In this document: one piece after another, positions 27,503 to 34,708 of the stretch | Numbering within the stretch: position 1 is the first letter of the stretch | Layout of the letters: each line of letters begins with the position of its first letter | Assembly: GCA_015066345.1 (NCBI GenBank) | Contig: SVOQ01000012.1 | Location: 1-64,000 of the forward strand | Source: Oscillospiraceae bacterium | Lineage (GTDB): Bacteria > Bacillota > Clostridia > Oscillospirales > Acutalibacteraceae | Length of the DNA stretch: 64,000 nucleotides | Direction of reading: 5' to 3' | Made by a program: the position numbers and the translations under genes | Notes under the pieces: model-generated | The model's input: the letters and a program-made list of their open reading frames with translations, nothing else | Databases searched by the model: none | Told to the model about the DNA's origin: nothing

Positions 27503-27785
27503 AAAACAGTTGAAACCTGTTAGTATAATTGCTATTGTGGTATGCTCTTGTATTGTTTTATATTTCGGTATATCCATTGCAAAAGAGTTTTCCGAATACG
27601 GTAAAAACAAAGCCGAGCTTACAAATGCTGAAAGTCTTTACGAAAGCCAGGTTTCTGAAAACGAAGATCTTGATAAAGCAGTCAAAGAAGGCGACAAAGA
27701 CGCTATTGTCGAAAAATATGCCAGAGAAAAGGGGTACGTTAAACCTGACGAACACGTTTACGTGGATATAACCCCCGGAGCATAA
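27480..27785 (+). CDS. divIC: DivIC/FtsB-family septum formation initiator
   Basis: This small divisome protein bridges FtsL and FtsQ/DivIB. The product of about 101 residues has a basic N-terminus, one membrane helix (about 15-35) and a coiled coil (about 40-75), ending with the conserved VEKYAREKGYVKPDEHVYV. AAAGGCGG (27464-27471) best serves TTG 27480. A GTG two codons earlier (27474) is possible but too close. The start lies within yabQ. Confidence 0.88.
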   Translation: MTKQKKTKKQLKPVSIIAIVVCSCIVLYFGISIAKEFSEYGKNKAELTNAESLYESQVSENEDLDKAVKEGDKDAIVEKYAREKGYVKPDEHVYVDITPGA

Positions 27786-27812
27786 AACAAAAACAAACAA
27801 CAGAGGTAAACT

Positions 27813-28268
27813 ATGGCAGTGGAAATCGGTGCGATTCTTGAAGGTAAAGTAACAGGTATTACAAATTTTGGGGCATTTGTTGAATTCCCCGACAAAACAA
27901 CGGGTATGGTACATATTTCGGAAGTTTCATCATCTTTTATTAAAGATATTCACGAAAAACTTTCCGAAGGTGACACCGTAAAGGTTAAAGTTATCGACAT
28001 TAACGAAAAAGGCAAAATTGCCCTTTCAATCAAAAAGGCTCTCCCCCAGGAGGAAGAGGCGAAACCCAAACGTACCGAAAGACCCAGAAGGTCCCAACCC
28101 CAGGTGTGGACAGGTACGCAACGCACTGAGCCCGAAAATATGTCATTTGAAGATATGATGGCAAGATTTAAAACCGTAAGTGACGAAAAAATGAGTGACC
28201 TTAAAAAGAACTCTGCCGCAAAACGCGGTACTTCAACTCCCCGTCGTGGCGGCAACCAAAGAGGTTAA
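27813..28268 (+). CDS. yabR: S1-domain RNA-binding protein YabR
   Basis: The 151-residue protein has a single S1 domain (residues about 5-72) with GKVTGITNFGAFVEF and VKVKVIDINEKGKIALSIKK. A basic, Arg/Pro-rich tail with RPRRSQP and TPRRGGNQRG probably adds RNA affinity. It is the usual downstream neighbour of divIC. CAGAGG precedes the ATG. Its exact role is unknown; general stress and ribosome-linked functions have been proposed for the family. Confidence 0.9.
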   Translation: MAVEIGAILEGKVTGITNFGAFVEFPDKTTGMVHISEVSSSFIKDIHEKLSEGDTVKVKVIDINEKGKIALSIKKALPQEEEAKPKRTERPRRSQPQVWTGTQRTEPENMSFEDMMARFKTVSDEKMSDLKKNSAAKRGTSTPRRGGNQRG

Positions 28269-28274
28269 ATTTAA

Positions 28275-28307
28275 CAACCGTGTCGTTATCGGCACGGTTG
28301 ATTTTAT
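28275..28307 (+). terminator. Hairpin between yabR and the fumarase subunit gene
   Basis: CAACCGTG (28275-28282) pairs with CACGGTTG (28293-28300) with inner pairs in the loop, followed by ATTTTAT. It lies 7 bp after the yabR stop and 14 bp before the ribosome binding site of the next gene, so it may attenuate rather than fully stop. Confidence 0.65.
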
Positions 28308-28320
28308 AGAAGGTGAAAAT

Positions 28321-29163
28321 ATGCGAGAGATTAGTGCATCAATAATTGAAAAATCCGTTGAAGAATTATTTTTAAAAGCAAATGCTATACTTCCACCCTC
28401 TCTCGAAAATAAAATACGTCAGGGCGAAAGCCTTGAAACCGAAACGCTTCCCAAAAGTATTTTTTGTGATATGTGCAAAAATCTTGACGCCGCTAAGAAT
28501 CTTGACATCCCAATTTGTCAGGATACGGGTATGGCGGTTTTATTCTGTGAATTAGGTCAGGATGTCCGTATTACAGACGGTGACTTTAACGAGGCAGTTA
28601 ATAACGGTGTAAAAAAAGCTTACCTTGACGGTAAAATGCGTTGTTCAATTGTAAGTGACCCCTTAAAGCGTGTTAACACAGGTGATAATACCCCCGCACT
28701 TATCCATTTATCCTTAGTACCGGGGGACAAAATAAAATTCACCGCCGCACCCAAGGGCTTCGGCAGTGAAAATATGAGCAAAATAAAAATGTTCACACCA
28801 TCGGCAACAGTTGATGATATTATTGATTTTGTGGTTGATACTGTTAAAAGTGCAGGTTCAAATCCCTGCCCTCCCGTTGTTTTAGGTGTGGGTATCGGCA
28901 GTGATTTTGAAGGTGTTGCACTTCTTTCAAAAAAGGCTCTTTGCCGTGATATTGACGTGAGAAATCAGGATGACTTTTATAAAGATATTGAAACGCGTAT
29001 ACTTAACGAGGTCAATAAATTAAACATAGGTCCTCAGGGTTTTGGGGGTAATATAACCGCCCTTGCGGTAAATATCGAAAAAGCACCCACACATATTGCG
29101 GGACTACCCGTAGCAGTCAACGTAGGCTGTCACGTAACCCGCCACGCAGAAATTACAATATAA
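28321..29163 (+). CDS. Class I (Fe-S) fumarate hydratase, alpha subunit
   Basis: This is the iron-sulfur subunit of the two-part fumarase (fumA N-terminal type, also like tartrate dehydratase TtdA). The 280 residues include cluster cysteines in ICQDTG, CSIVSDPL and NVGCHVTRH, and ALIHLSLVPGD and PPVVLGVGIG are typical. GAAGGTGA precedes the ATG at 28321. Normally a beta subunit gene of about 180-200 residues follows directly. Here the next gene is spoIIR on the other strand. Either the beta gene lies elsewhere or this copy is an orphan. Confidence 0.88.
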   Translation: MREISASIIEKSVEELFLKANAILPPSLENKIRQGESLETETLPKSIFCDMCKNLDAAKNLDIPICQDTGMAVLFCELGQDVRITDGDFNEAVNNGVKKAYLDGKMRCSIVSDPLKRVNTGDNTPALIHLSLVPGDKIKFTAAPKGFGSENMSKIKMFTPSATVDDIIDFVVDTVKSAGSNPCPPVVLGVGIGSDFEGVALLSKKALCRDIDVRNQDDFYKDIETRILNEVNKLNIGPQGFGGNITALAVNIEKAPTHIAGLPVAVNVGCHVTRHAEITI

Positions 29164-29176
29164 TCGGCTTCGCCCC

Positions 29177-29212
29177 TTCAATTACGCATTAAGCATTACG
29201 AATTACGAATTG
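29177..29212. repeat. Degenerate intergenic repeat (ATTACG type)
   Basis: Between the fumarase and spoIIR stops lie reiterated ATTACGCATTA/AGCATTACGAATTACG units. A shorter relative is found at 61940-61961. It is likely a dispersed non-coding repeat of this genome. The last part overlaps the spoIIR stop region. Confidence 0.5.
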
Positions 29213-29840
29213 AGTTTTTCAGCCCCTCATACACCTCCAACAATTTAAACTTAATAACATATTTCTTCCCACCGTTGACTATTTCGTTACCGCTATCGGT
29301 AAGGTAGTCTTCGGTGTTATTTTTCACTTCAATATCATCCGCCGCAGGTACACATAATGGCGGAAACATAACGCACCACCAATTTCTGCCCTTACCCTCA
29401 CCTAATACCACTTTAAGTGCAGTATATTCACCTGCCGGGAAAATAAGTTCACCGTATTCACGTGTTTCAAAATATTCTTTTTCTAAATATACCTTAACAT
29501 CATAATCAAAACCGTTTTCTCTAAGCACTCCACGTGCTGTTTCCAACAGTTCATCCTTTGATAACTCGAAGTATTCTACTGCATTATCCTGATTTACTCC
29601 ATCACTCAAAATAAGCGTATTTTTCTCTAATAGTGCGTCCCGTATTTTCAGTTTAATATTCTGGTCTTTTTCCGAATCGCTATTTGCTAAAATATGAAGT
29701 CTTACTACATCTTCTCTGACACTTTGTGCCGCCCCTGCGAAATATGTACAAGAGAAAGCAATATAAAGACTTAAAGCCACTGAAAATAATGATAAAAAAA
29801 TCTTATCTCTTTTTAAATTTGATACTTTAGTACTAAACAT
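29196..29840 (-). CDS. spoIIR: Stage II sporulation protein R
   Basis: SpoIIR is made in the forespore and exported to activate SpoIIGA, which processes pro-sigma-E in the mother cell. The 214 residues have an N-terminal membrane/signal segment (about 16-36) and the family signatures VVRLHILANSDSEKDQ and GRNWWCVMFPPLC. AAAGGA lies about 10 bases before the ATG at 29840. This ribosome binding site and part of the leader lie in the right half of the ispE terminator. Confidence 0.95.
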   Translation of the reverse strand: MFSTKVSNLKRDKIFLSLFSVALSLYIAFSCTYFAGAAQSVREDVVRLHILANSDSEKDQNIKLKIRDALLEKNTLILSDGVNQDNAVEYFELSKDELLETARGVLRENGFDYDVKVYLEKEYFETREYGELIFPAGEYTALKVVLGEGKGRNWWCVMFPPLCVPAADDIEVKNNTEDYLTDSGNEIVNGGKKYVIKFKLLEVYEGLKNSIRNS

Positions 29841-29883
29841 AAAAAACCGTCCTTTCGTTTCAAAAACGATTATGGACGGTTTT
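29841..29883 (-). terminator. Terminator of ispE that overlaps the spoIIR leader
   Basis: On the minus strand AAAACCGTCC (29883-29874) pairs with GGACGGTTTT (29852-29843), followed by more T just before the spoIIR ATG. The right arm adjoins the spoIIR ribosome binding site. It lies 8 bp after the ispE stop. Confidence 0.75.
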
Positions 29884-29891
29884 AATTTATT

Positions 29892-30776
29892 TTATTCAAT
29901 TGCTTCTATTATTTCTACGCCTACTTTTTCGGGTGTGCAAAGGTAAACGTTTGCGAATTTTTCTTTAAGTTCTTTTATACTATTCTCGGCATCACTTTTT
30001 TCTTCAAATATTCCGTAAACCGCCGAGCCCGAGCCTGTCATACAAGAGGCAACTGCTCCATTTTTATTGCAGATATCTTTAATATCCACTCTACCGGGAA
30101 CCTCAAGAGCCTGTTCAAAAACATTTCCGCAAAGTTTAAGGGCATTGTGAATTTCACCATCGGCAAAAAATTCAAGCATCTCTTTGTTTTTAGTATGCTT
30201 CATATCGGTTAATGAATCTACCGCCGCATAAGCTTCTTTAGTGGAAACGCCATCCTCGGGTTTTACGACTACTATATAATAACCCTCAACATCCGTAAGT
30301 GGTGCTAAAACTGCACCCGTATCAAGAGCAAGTGCCGTACCGCCTACGATACAGAACGGAATATCTGCACCGACTTTAACACCTATTCGGCAAAGAATTT
30401 TTTCGGAATAATTTGTATTGAAAATTTTATTGAGTGCTACAAGTACCGCTGCACCGTCGGCACTACCGCCACCCATACCCGCACAGAACGGAGTAACCTT
30501 ATCTATATGAATATGAATACCTCTGTTTTCGGTTATATTTGCATACTCAAAAAATTTAACGGCACATTTATATACTATATTTCTGCTATCCGTGGGGACA
30601 CCGGGAACGGTACAAGAAACGGTAATATCGTCACCATCGGTTTTTTCAACGCTTACAGTATCGCCAAGACTTATGGACTGCATAATAGTAAAAAGACTAT
30701 GGTAGCCATTCTTTTTAATACCCGTAACGTCAAGAATTAAATTAATTTTTGCATTCGCTTTAACGGTGAGTTTCAT
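29892..30776 (-). CDS. ispE: 4-diphosphocytidyl-2-C-methyl-D-erythritol kinase
   Basis: This is the fourth step of the MEP isoprenoid pathway, a GHMP kinase. The 294 residues have the N-terminal KANAKINLILDV motif, the ATP loop PFCAGMGGGSADGAAVL (about 93-109) and the C-terminal MTGSGSAVYG. GAGG lies close before the ATG. It is transcribed ahead of spoIIR with a terminator between them. Confidence 0.95.
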   Translation of the reverse strand: MKLTVKANAKINLILDVTGIKKNGYHSLFTIMQSISLGDTVSVEKTDGDDITVSCTVPGVPTDSRNIVYKCAVKFFEYANITENRGIHIHIDKVTPFCAGMGGGSADGAAVLVALNKIFNTNYSEKILCRIGVKVGADIPFCIVGGTALALDTGAVLAPLTDVEGYYIVVVKPEDGVSTKEAYAAVDSLTDMKHTKNKEMLEFFADGEIHNALKLCGNVFEQALEVPGRVDIKDICNKNGAVASCMTGSGSAVYGIFEEKSDAENSIKELKEKFANVYLCTPEKVGVEIIEAIE

Positions 30777-30912
30777 TAAACCTCACTCCTCTCAAATTCA
30801 TTCTAACATATATATTTTGATTTTTAAAGATTATTATTTTATTTTTTAGCATAAACTCTGTTCATTTATGTCTTTTTATGGTATTATTAGTCGTATGAAA
30901 GAAGGTTTTTAT

Positions 30913-31728
30913 ATGAGCGACATTAAAATTATCGACTTACACACCCACACCGATAACTCACAGGACGGTAATCATTCCGCAACATATATGGCAGAGGTTG
31001 CTGCCACAAATGGTATTGAAACCGTTGCCTTTACCGACCATTGTGAGGTAGACGTTTTTTATAAAGACGGTTTTGACCGCCGTGCCACACAAAGTTTCTT
31101 TGAGGTTTCAAAAGCAAAAATTGCATTTGATGGTAAGCTTGAAATTCTTCGCGGTATCGAATTAGCTCAACCCCATTATGTACCCGAACTTGCAGAAAAA
31201 ATTGTTACTTCTCAGAATTATGATGTAGTCATCGGTTCAATACACAATCTTCGCGGTATGGAAGATTTCTATTACTTCAAATCCTTTGACGGCTACAAAG
31301 TCGAGGATTTAATGAACGAGTATTTTGATGAACTTCTTAATATGATGGAGTGGGGCAATTTCGATATTCTCGCTCACATCACCTATCCCTTCAGATATAT
31401 TTTTAATATTTGCGGTTACATTGAAGATATCAATAAATACTCTGATAAGGTTGATGAGCTTCTCAAACTCTGTGCCGAGAAAGACAAGGCTCTCGAAATT
31501 AATATGGGCGGTCTTAAATACCCCATCAACAAACCCGCTCCCGATTTAGATACCGTTAAACGCTACAAAGAATTAGGTGGCAAACTCGTTAGTGTCGGCT
31601 CCGATTCACACTACGCAGAGCGTATTGGTTTCGGTATTCCTCAGGCTTACGAAATTGCACGTGAAGCGGGATTTGACTTCGTTGCAAAGTTCAATGAAAG
31701 AAAAGTTTCGGAGTTCCCAATTAAGTAA
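30913..31728 (+). CDS. PHP-domain phosphatase, histidinol-phosphatase (HisJ-like)
   Basis: The 271 residues form a PHP trinuclear-metal domain with DLHTHTDNSQDG at the N-terminus, FTDHCEVD, RGIELAQPH, GSIHN, AHITYP and SVGSDSHY. These are all the expected metal ligands. The closest named relative is HisJ, which makes histidinol from histidinol phosphate, but no other his biosynthesis genes are nearby, so another phosphate ester is possible. The ATG at 30913 has AAAGAAGG six bases upstream; earlier in-frame ATGs lack a site. Confidence 0.85.
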   Translation: MSDIKIIDLHTHTDNSQDGNHSATYMAEVAATNGIETVAFTDHCEVDVFYKDGFDRRATQSFFEVSKAKIAFDGKLEILRGIELAQPHYVPELAEKIVTSQNYDVVIGSIHNLRGMEDFYYFKSFDGYKVEDLMNEYFDELLNMMEWGNFDILAHITYPFRYIFNICGYIEDINKYSDKVDELLKLCAEKDKALEINMGGLKYPINKPAPDLDTVKRYKELGGKLVSVGSDSHYAERIGFGIPQAYEIAREAGFDFVAKFNERKVSEFPIK

Positions 31729-32041
31729 TATTAAATGTATAAAGTGTATATTTTCCCAAATTATACATTATTACCCTGAATCCACTACCAAAAAATGTAT
31801 ATAAAATTTGTAAAGTCAAATGCTTGTCATTGTTCAAAACTGTGTCAATTTTGTTTAAAACTCAGCTTATTTGCTTTTTTAGAATTTCAAAACCGCAAAA
31901 ACACGTAAAGCAACTGACTTTACATCTACAAAATTATGAACAAAATCCTTTTTTCGACTTTTGTATATACATTTGCATATACATTTCGCGTTTTTTCGCA
32001 AAAGGAACATTGTTCAAAACTTTTATGAGAGGTCTATTGTT
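31729..32041. other. AT-rich intergenic region with direct and inverted repeats
   Basis: No gene is seen in these 313 bases. CATTGTTCAAAACT occurs at 31828-31841 and again at 32008-32021, exactly 180 bp apart, with a variant (TTGTTTAAAACT) at 31851-31862. GTAAAGTC (31810-31817) has its inverse GACTTTAC at 31916-31923. Two small open frames cross the region but show no ribosome binding site. The second direct-repeat copy is 20 bp before the next gene. Confidence 0.55.
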
Positions 32042-32947
32042 ATGCGAGTTATAAATTATACAGTAAATAAAAAATATAACGACCGACCTCTTCTGCATTT
32101 TTTAAAAGGTCATATTAAACTTTCAACTCATATAATTCAATCTCTGCGTCATAATTATGGCGCAGTTCTTATTAATGGAAAACCACATAGATTGGTAGAT
32201 AAAGTTTTTGAGGGTGATGTTTTAGAAATACATTTACCCGACAAAAATGCACTCCCCGAATTATGGGAAACGGACCTTGAGATTATCTTCGAGGATGACG
32301 ATATACTCATTATAAATAAACCGTCAGGAGTATCAGTACACCCCACATATAATCATCCTAACGGTACTCTTTGCAATGCGGTTGCAAACTATCTTGTGAA
32401 AACCAACCAAGAGAATTTAACACCCCGTGCCGTAGGAAGATTGGATAAGGTTACATCCGGAGTTATGATTTTTGCAAAAAATTCTTTCAGTGCTTCCCGT
32501 CTCAACGGTAATATTGAAAAAGTCTATACTGCCATTGCGTGTGGAGAAATGGAGAAATCAGGCACCGTAAACGCCCCTATTTACAGACCCGACCCAAACA
32601 AAACTATTCGTGCCGTAGGTGACGGTGGCGACTCTGCCGTAACCCATTGGCGAGTACTTGACTTCTTTGACGGTAAATCATATCTTGAAATAAAAACAGA
32701 AACAGGAAGAACCCATCAGATAAGGGTTCACTGTGCATATATAGGTCACCCGCTTTTAGGTGATGAAATGTACGGAGCACCCGTTACCGAAAATCTCAGG
32801 CGTGCCGCCCTTCATTGTAAGAGTGTTACATTCATACATCCCGTTTCAGGTGAGGAATTAACCTTCACTGCAAGTGAACCTGATGATATAAAAAAAGAAC
32901 TTAAAAAAGCGGAAATTCTTGTTGACAAACCCGATAATATCTGTTAA
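32042..32947 (+). CDS. RluA/RluD-family pseudouridine synthase
   Basis: The enzyme converts uridines of rRNA (or tRNA) to pseudouridine. The 301 residues have an N-terminal S4-like domain (about 12-70) and the catalytic domain, with the nucleophile Asp135 in GRLDKVTSGVMIFAK and the substrate-binding TGRTHQIRVH region. GAGAGG lies upstream of the ATG at 32042, and the frame opens earlier only into AT-rich sequence. The target position cannot be told from sequence. The rplU promoter overlaps its last codons. Confidence 0.92.
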   Translation: MRVINYTVNKKYNDRPLLHFLKGHIKLSTHIIQSLRHNYGAVLINGKPHRLVDKVFEGDVLEIHLPDKNALPELWETDLEIIFEDDDILIINKPSGVSVHPTYNHPNGTLCNAVANYLVKTNQENLTPRAVGRLDKVTSGVMIFAKNSFSASRLNGNIEKVYTAIACGEMEKSGTVNAPIYRPDPNKTIRAVGDGGDSAVTHWRVLDFFDGKSYLEIKTETGRTHQIRVHCAYIGHPLLGDEMYGAPVTENLRRAALHCKSVTFIHPVSGEELTFTASEPDDIKKELKKAEILVDKPDNIC

Positions 32948-32950
32948 AAT
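32922..32950 (+). promoter_or_regulatory. Sigma-A promoter of rplU-prp-rpmA
   Basis: TTGACA (32922-32927) and TAAAAT (32945-32950) are 17 bp apart. They overlap the end of the pseudouridine synthase gene and leave a leader of about 90 nt. Confidence 0.75.
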
Positions 32951-32956
32951 ACCATT

Positions 32957-33040
32957 TGCCGCATATTAAGGGCGGGTGTTTTGTTATGCCCACAAACACA
33001 AAAGTGTGCCTTGTTAGCGAGACTGAAAGAAAGCAGGTAA
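32957..33040 (+). promoter_or_regulatory. Probable ribosomal protein L21 leader RNA
   Basis: The 5' leader contains a GC-rich segment GGCGGGTG with a complementary GCCCACAAACAC, a CACAAAAGTGTG hairpin and a purine-rich segment before rplU. Firmicutes rplU leaders commonly hold a structured L21 autoregulatory element at this place. The assignment rests on position and base pairing and has not been matched to a covariance model. Confidence 0.55.
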
Positions 33041-33046
33041 TAATCT

Positions 33047-33358
33047 ATGTACGCAATCATCGAAACAGGCGGAAAACAGTACAAAGTTCAGAACGGCGAC
33101 GTTATCTTCGTTGAGAAACTTGAAGTTGAAGCTGATTCCGAAATAACCTTCGATAAGGTTATCGCAGTTGGTGCAGATGACGGTATTAAAGTCGGTGCTC
33201 CTTACGTTGACGGTGCTTCCGTTAGCGCAAAGGTTCTTAAAAACGGCAAAGGCAAGAAAATCGTTGTTGCTACCTACAAACCCAAAAAGAATGAAAAGCG
33301 CAAAATGGGTCACAGACAGCCCTATACAAAGGTTGAGATTTCAGCCATCAATGCGTAA
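33047..33358 (+). CDS. rplU: 50S ribosomal protein L21
   Basis: This is a large-subunit protein of 103 residues, the standard length. It has [15 protein letters not shown] at the N-terminus and the C-terminal [15 protein letters not shown], both diagnostic. The ribosome binding site is weak (CAGGT, distant), in line with translational control through the leader. It is followed 3 bp later by prp. Confidence 0.98.
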   Translation: MYAIIETGGKQYKVQNGDVIFVEKLEVEADSEITFDKVIAVGADDGIKVGAPYVDGASVSAKVLKNGKGKKIVVATYKPKKNEKRKMGHRQPYTKVEISAINA

Positions 33359-33361
33359 TCA

Positions 33362-33679
33362 ATGATAAAGGTTAATTTTTATCATTTATCCGATGCACCC
33401 ATAGGTTTTGAGATTTCGGGCCATTCCGGCTACGGTACCCACGGCAACGACATTGTTTGCTCCGCGGTTTCCTCGGCGGCTTATATGACCGCTAACACCC
33501 TCATCGAAATTATGAAACTCCCCGTTTCTGCCGATGTTGATGACGGTCTTATGAAAATCTTAATCCCCTCAGAGAGTGCAACTAAAGCTAAAGATATCTT
33601 GCTCGGCTTCGAACTTCATATTAATGAATTAGCCGGACAATACCCTAAAAATGTTACGATAACTACTACGGAGGTGTAA
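33362..33679 (+). CDS. prp: Ribosomal-processing cysteine protease Prp
   Basis: Prp removes the N-terminal extension of L27. The 105 residues carry the catalytic dyad His21 (SGHSGYG) and Cys33 (DIVCSAVS) seen in the family. The gene lies between rplU and rpmA, as is typical for Firmicutes, and the substrate L27 encoded next has the matching extension. It appears to lack a strong ribosome binding site of its own and probably depends on coupling to rplU. Confidence 0.93.
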   Translation: MIKVNFYHLSDAPIGFEISGHSGYGTHGNDIVCSAVSSAAYMTANTLIEIMKLPVSADVDDGLMKILIPSESATKAKDILLGFELHINELAGQYPKNVTITTTEV

Positions 33680-33682
33680 CGA

Positions 33683-33967
33683 ATGCTTAAAATCAACATC
33701 CAGTTATTTGCTCATAAAAAAGGTATGGGTTCTACCCGTAACGGCCGTGATTCCGAATCCAAGAGACTCGGTGCTAAAAGAGCTGACGGTCAGTATGTTC
33801 TTGCAGGTAACATCCTCGTAAGACAGAGAGGCACTAAAATCCACCCCGGTACTAACGTAGGCAAAGGTAAAGACGATACACTCTTTGCTCTTGTTGACGG
33901 TCAGGTTCGTTTTGAACGTCTTGGCAGAGACCGCAAAAAAGTTAGTGTTTATCCCGTTGAGCAGTAA
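33683..33967 (+). CDS. rpmA: 50S ribosomal protein L27 with cleavable N-terminal extension
   Basis: The 94 residues begin MLKINIQLF followed by [15 protein letters not shown]. The first nine match the Prp cleavage signal of Firmicutes L27, so the mature protein should begin AHKKG. The rest is standard L27. GGAGGTG precedes the ATG. A strong terminator follows. Confidence 0.97.
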   Translation: MLKINIQLFAHKKGMGSTRNGRDSESKRLGAKRADGQYVLAGNILVRQRGTKIHPGTNVGKGKDDTLFALVDGQVRFERLGRDRKKVSVYPVEQ

Positions 33968-33977
33968 TTAAACAATC

Positions 33978-34014
33978 AAATCCCTGTCCGAAATCGGACA
34001 GGGATTTTTTGTTT
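33978..34014 (+). terminator. Strong terminator after rpmA
   Basis: A perfect 13-bp stem (33978-33990 with 33995-34007) with a 4-base loop is followed by TTTGTTTT. Confidence 0.93.
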
Positions 34015-34112
34015 TAATGAATATTGAATATTGAAAAATGAATAATTTCGGGGCACTCCGTGTCGATTATATTATAGTTTTACAAATCGAAATTATCGCA
34101 CCAAATGTATAA

Positions 34113-34319
34113 TTACATCTCATCCTTTAACCCTAAAATGTAATCAGCACTTACGTTATAAAACTTACATAGTGTGATAAGGTGGTCAATCGGCAAAGGT
34201 CTGTGTCCATTTTCATACTGTGCGTAATATGACTGCGTAGTTTTAAGAATATCCGCAATTTCTTTTTGCGTATAGTCACCATCTTCACGCAAATCTCTAA
34301 TTCTTTGTGCATAATTCAT
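34113..34319 (-). CDS. XRE-family helix-turn-helix regulator
   Basis: The 68-residue protein is essentially one HTH domain of the Cro/C1 type (TQKEIADILKTTQSYYAQYENG) with a short C-terminal end (YNVSADYILGLKDEM). Proteins like this are DNA-binding repressors or immunity-type regulators. AGGAGG lies before the ATG. The gene is transcribed away from a palindrome and a divergent promoter at 34361-34408, which is probably its own operator region. Confidence 0.9.
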   Translation of the reverse strand: MNYAQRIRDLREDGDYTQKEIADILKTTQSYYAQYENGHRPLPIDHLITLCKFYNVSADYILGLKDEM

Positions 34320-34360
34320 ATTTGAACACCTCCTATTTTATCTAATACATAAATTTTATA

Positions 34361-34395
34361 ATAGTTCATATATAAACTATTGATTTTAGTTCATA
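34361..34395. promoter_or_regulatory. Palindromic operator candidate next to the XRE gene
   Basis: Bases 34361-34380 form a 20-bp palindrome with one mismatched pair (half-site ATAGTTCATA). TAGTTCATA recurs at 34387-34395, 25 bp downstream as a direct repeat. The sites cover the -35 and spacer of the divergent promoter at 34380-34408 and lie about 45-75 bp upstream of the XRE start. Confidence 0.6.
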
Positions 34396-34408
34396 ATTCG
34401 ACTATAAT
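34380..34408 (+). promoter_or_regulatory. Sigma-A promoter divergent from the XRE gene
   Basis: TTGATT (34380-34385) and TATAAT (34403-34408) have a 17-bp spacer. The only thing transcribed from it before a strong terminator is about 70 nt without an ORF. Confidence 0.6.
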
Positions 34409-34414
34409 ATACTC

Positions 34415-34488
34415 AAACACAACCTCATTTGTTGTCACACAAACAAGAGCACTCCTTTTCATTTGCAAAAGGAGTGCTCTTGTTCATA
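34415..34488 (+). ncRNA. Candidate small RNA ending in a strong hairpin
   Basis: The promoter at 34380-34408 predicts a start near 34415. The transcript would hold a small hairpin (ACAAC 34419-34423 with GTTGT 34431-34435), a linker ACACA, and a perfect 18-bp stem (34442-34459 with 34467-34484) followed by a short T-containing end (CATATTATT). No ATG with a ribosome binding site is present. Because the T-run is poor, the 3' stem could also be a double-stranded regulatory element rather than a terminator. Confidence 0.5.
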
Positions 34489-34523
34489 TTATTTATTGTA
34501 TATAATATACACGAAGTTCCCCA

Positions 34524-34562
34524 ATAATTTTGCATTTTGAATTCTGCATTTTGCATTTGTTT
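34524..34562. repeat. Dispersed TGCATTTTGCATT repeat, copy 1
   Basis: The stretch ATAATTTTGCATTTTGAATT and what follows consists of degenerate TGCATTT/TTGAATTC units. Closely similar stretches occur at 61424-61462 (inverted) and 61896-61936. It is not coding. Confidence 0.55.
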
Positions 34563-34606
34563 TACACATATTCACAAACTATTTACAAAAAATAATTCCA
34601 AAACGG

Positions 34607-34635
34607 TTGACAAAAGCTCTTTTTCGGGGTATATT
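34607..34635 (+). promoter_or_regulatory. Sigma-A promoter of the hrcA-grpE-dnaK-dnaJ operon
   Basis: TTGACA (34607-34612) and TATATT (34630-34635) are 17 bp apart, directly followed by the CIRCE operator. Confidence 0.85.
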
Positions 34636-34645
34636 ATTAACAGAG

Positions 34646-34672
34646 TTAGCACTCAGGTGTTAAGAGTGCTAA
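34646..34672. promoter_or_regulatory. CIRCE operator (HrcA binding site)
   Basis: TTAGCACTC, nine bases, GAGTGCTAA is a perfect CIRCE inverted repeat. It lies at the expected transcription start of the operon, so HrcA should repress its own operon until heat or misfolded protein inactivates it. Confidence 0.97.
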
Positions 34673-34708
34673 CGGGTGCTAAACATCATTAACAGTGAGG
34701 TGACGCCT

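Noticed and set aside
28850..28890. tRNA T-loop-like GGTTCAAATCC
   Set aside because: It lies in frame inside the fumarase gene (coding for AGSNPCPP), and no acceptor or anticodon arms surround it.
31824..32054. Small plus-strand ORF in the gap before the pseudouridine synthase
   Set aside because: It has no ribosome binding site, its composition is that of an AT-rich spacer, and it runs across repeats.
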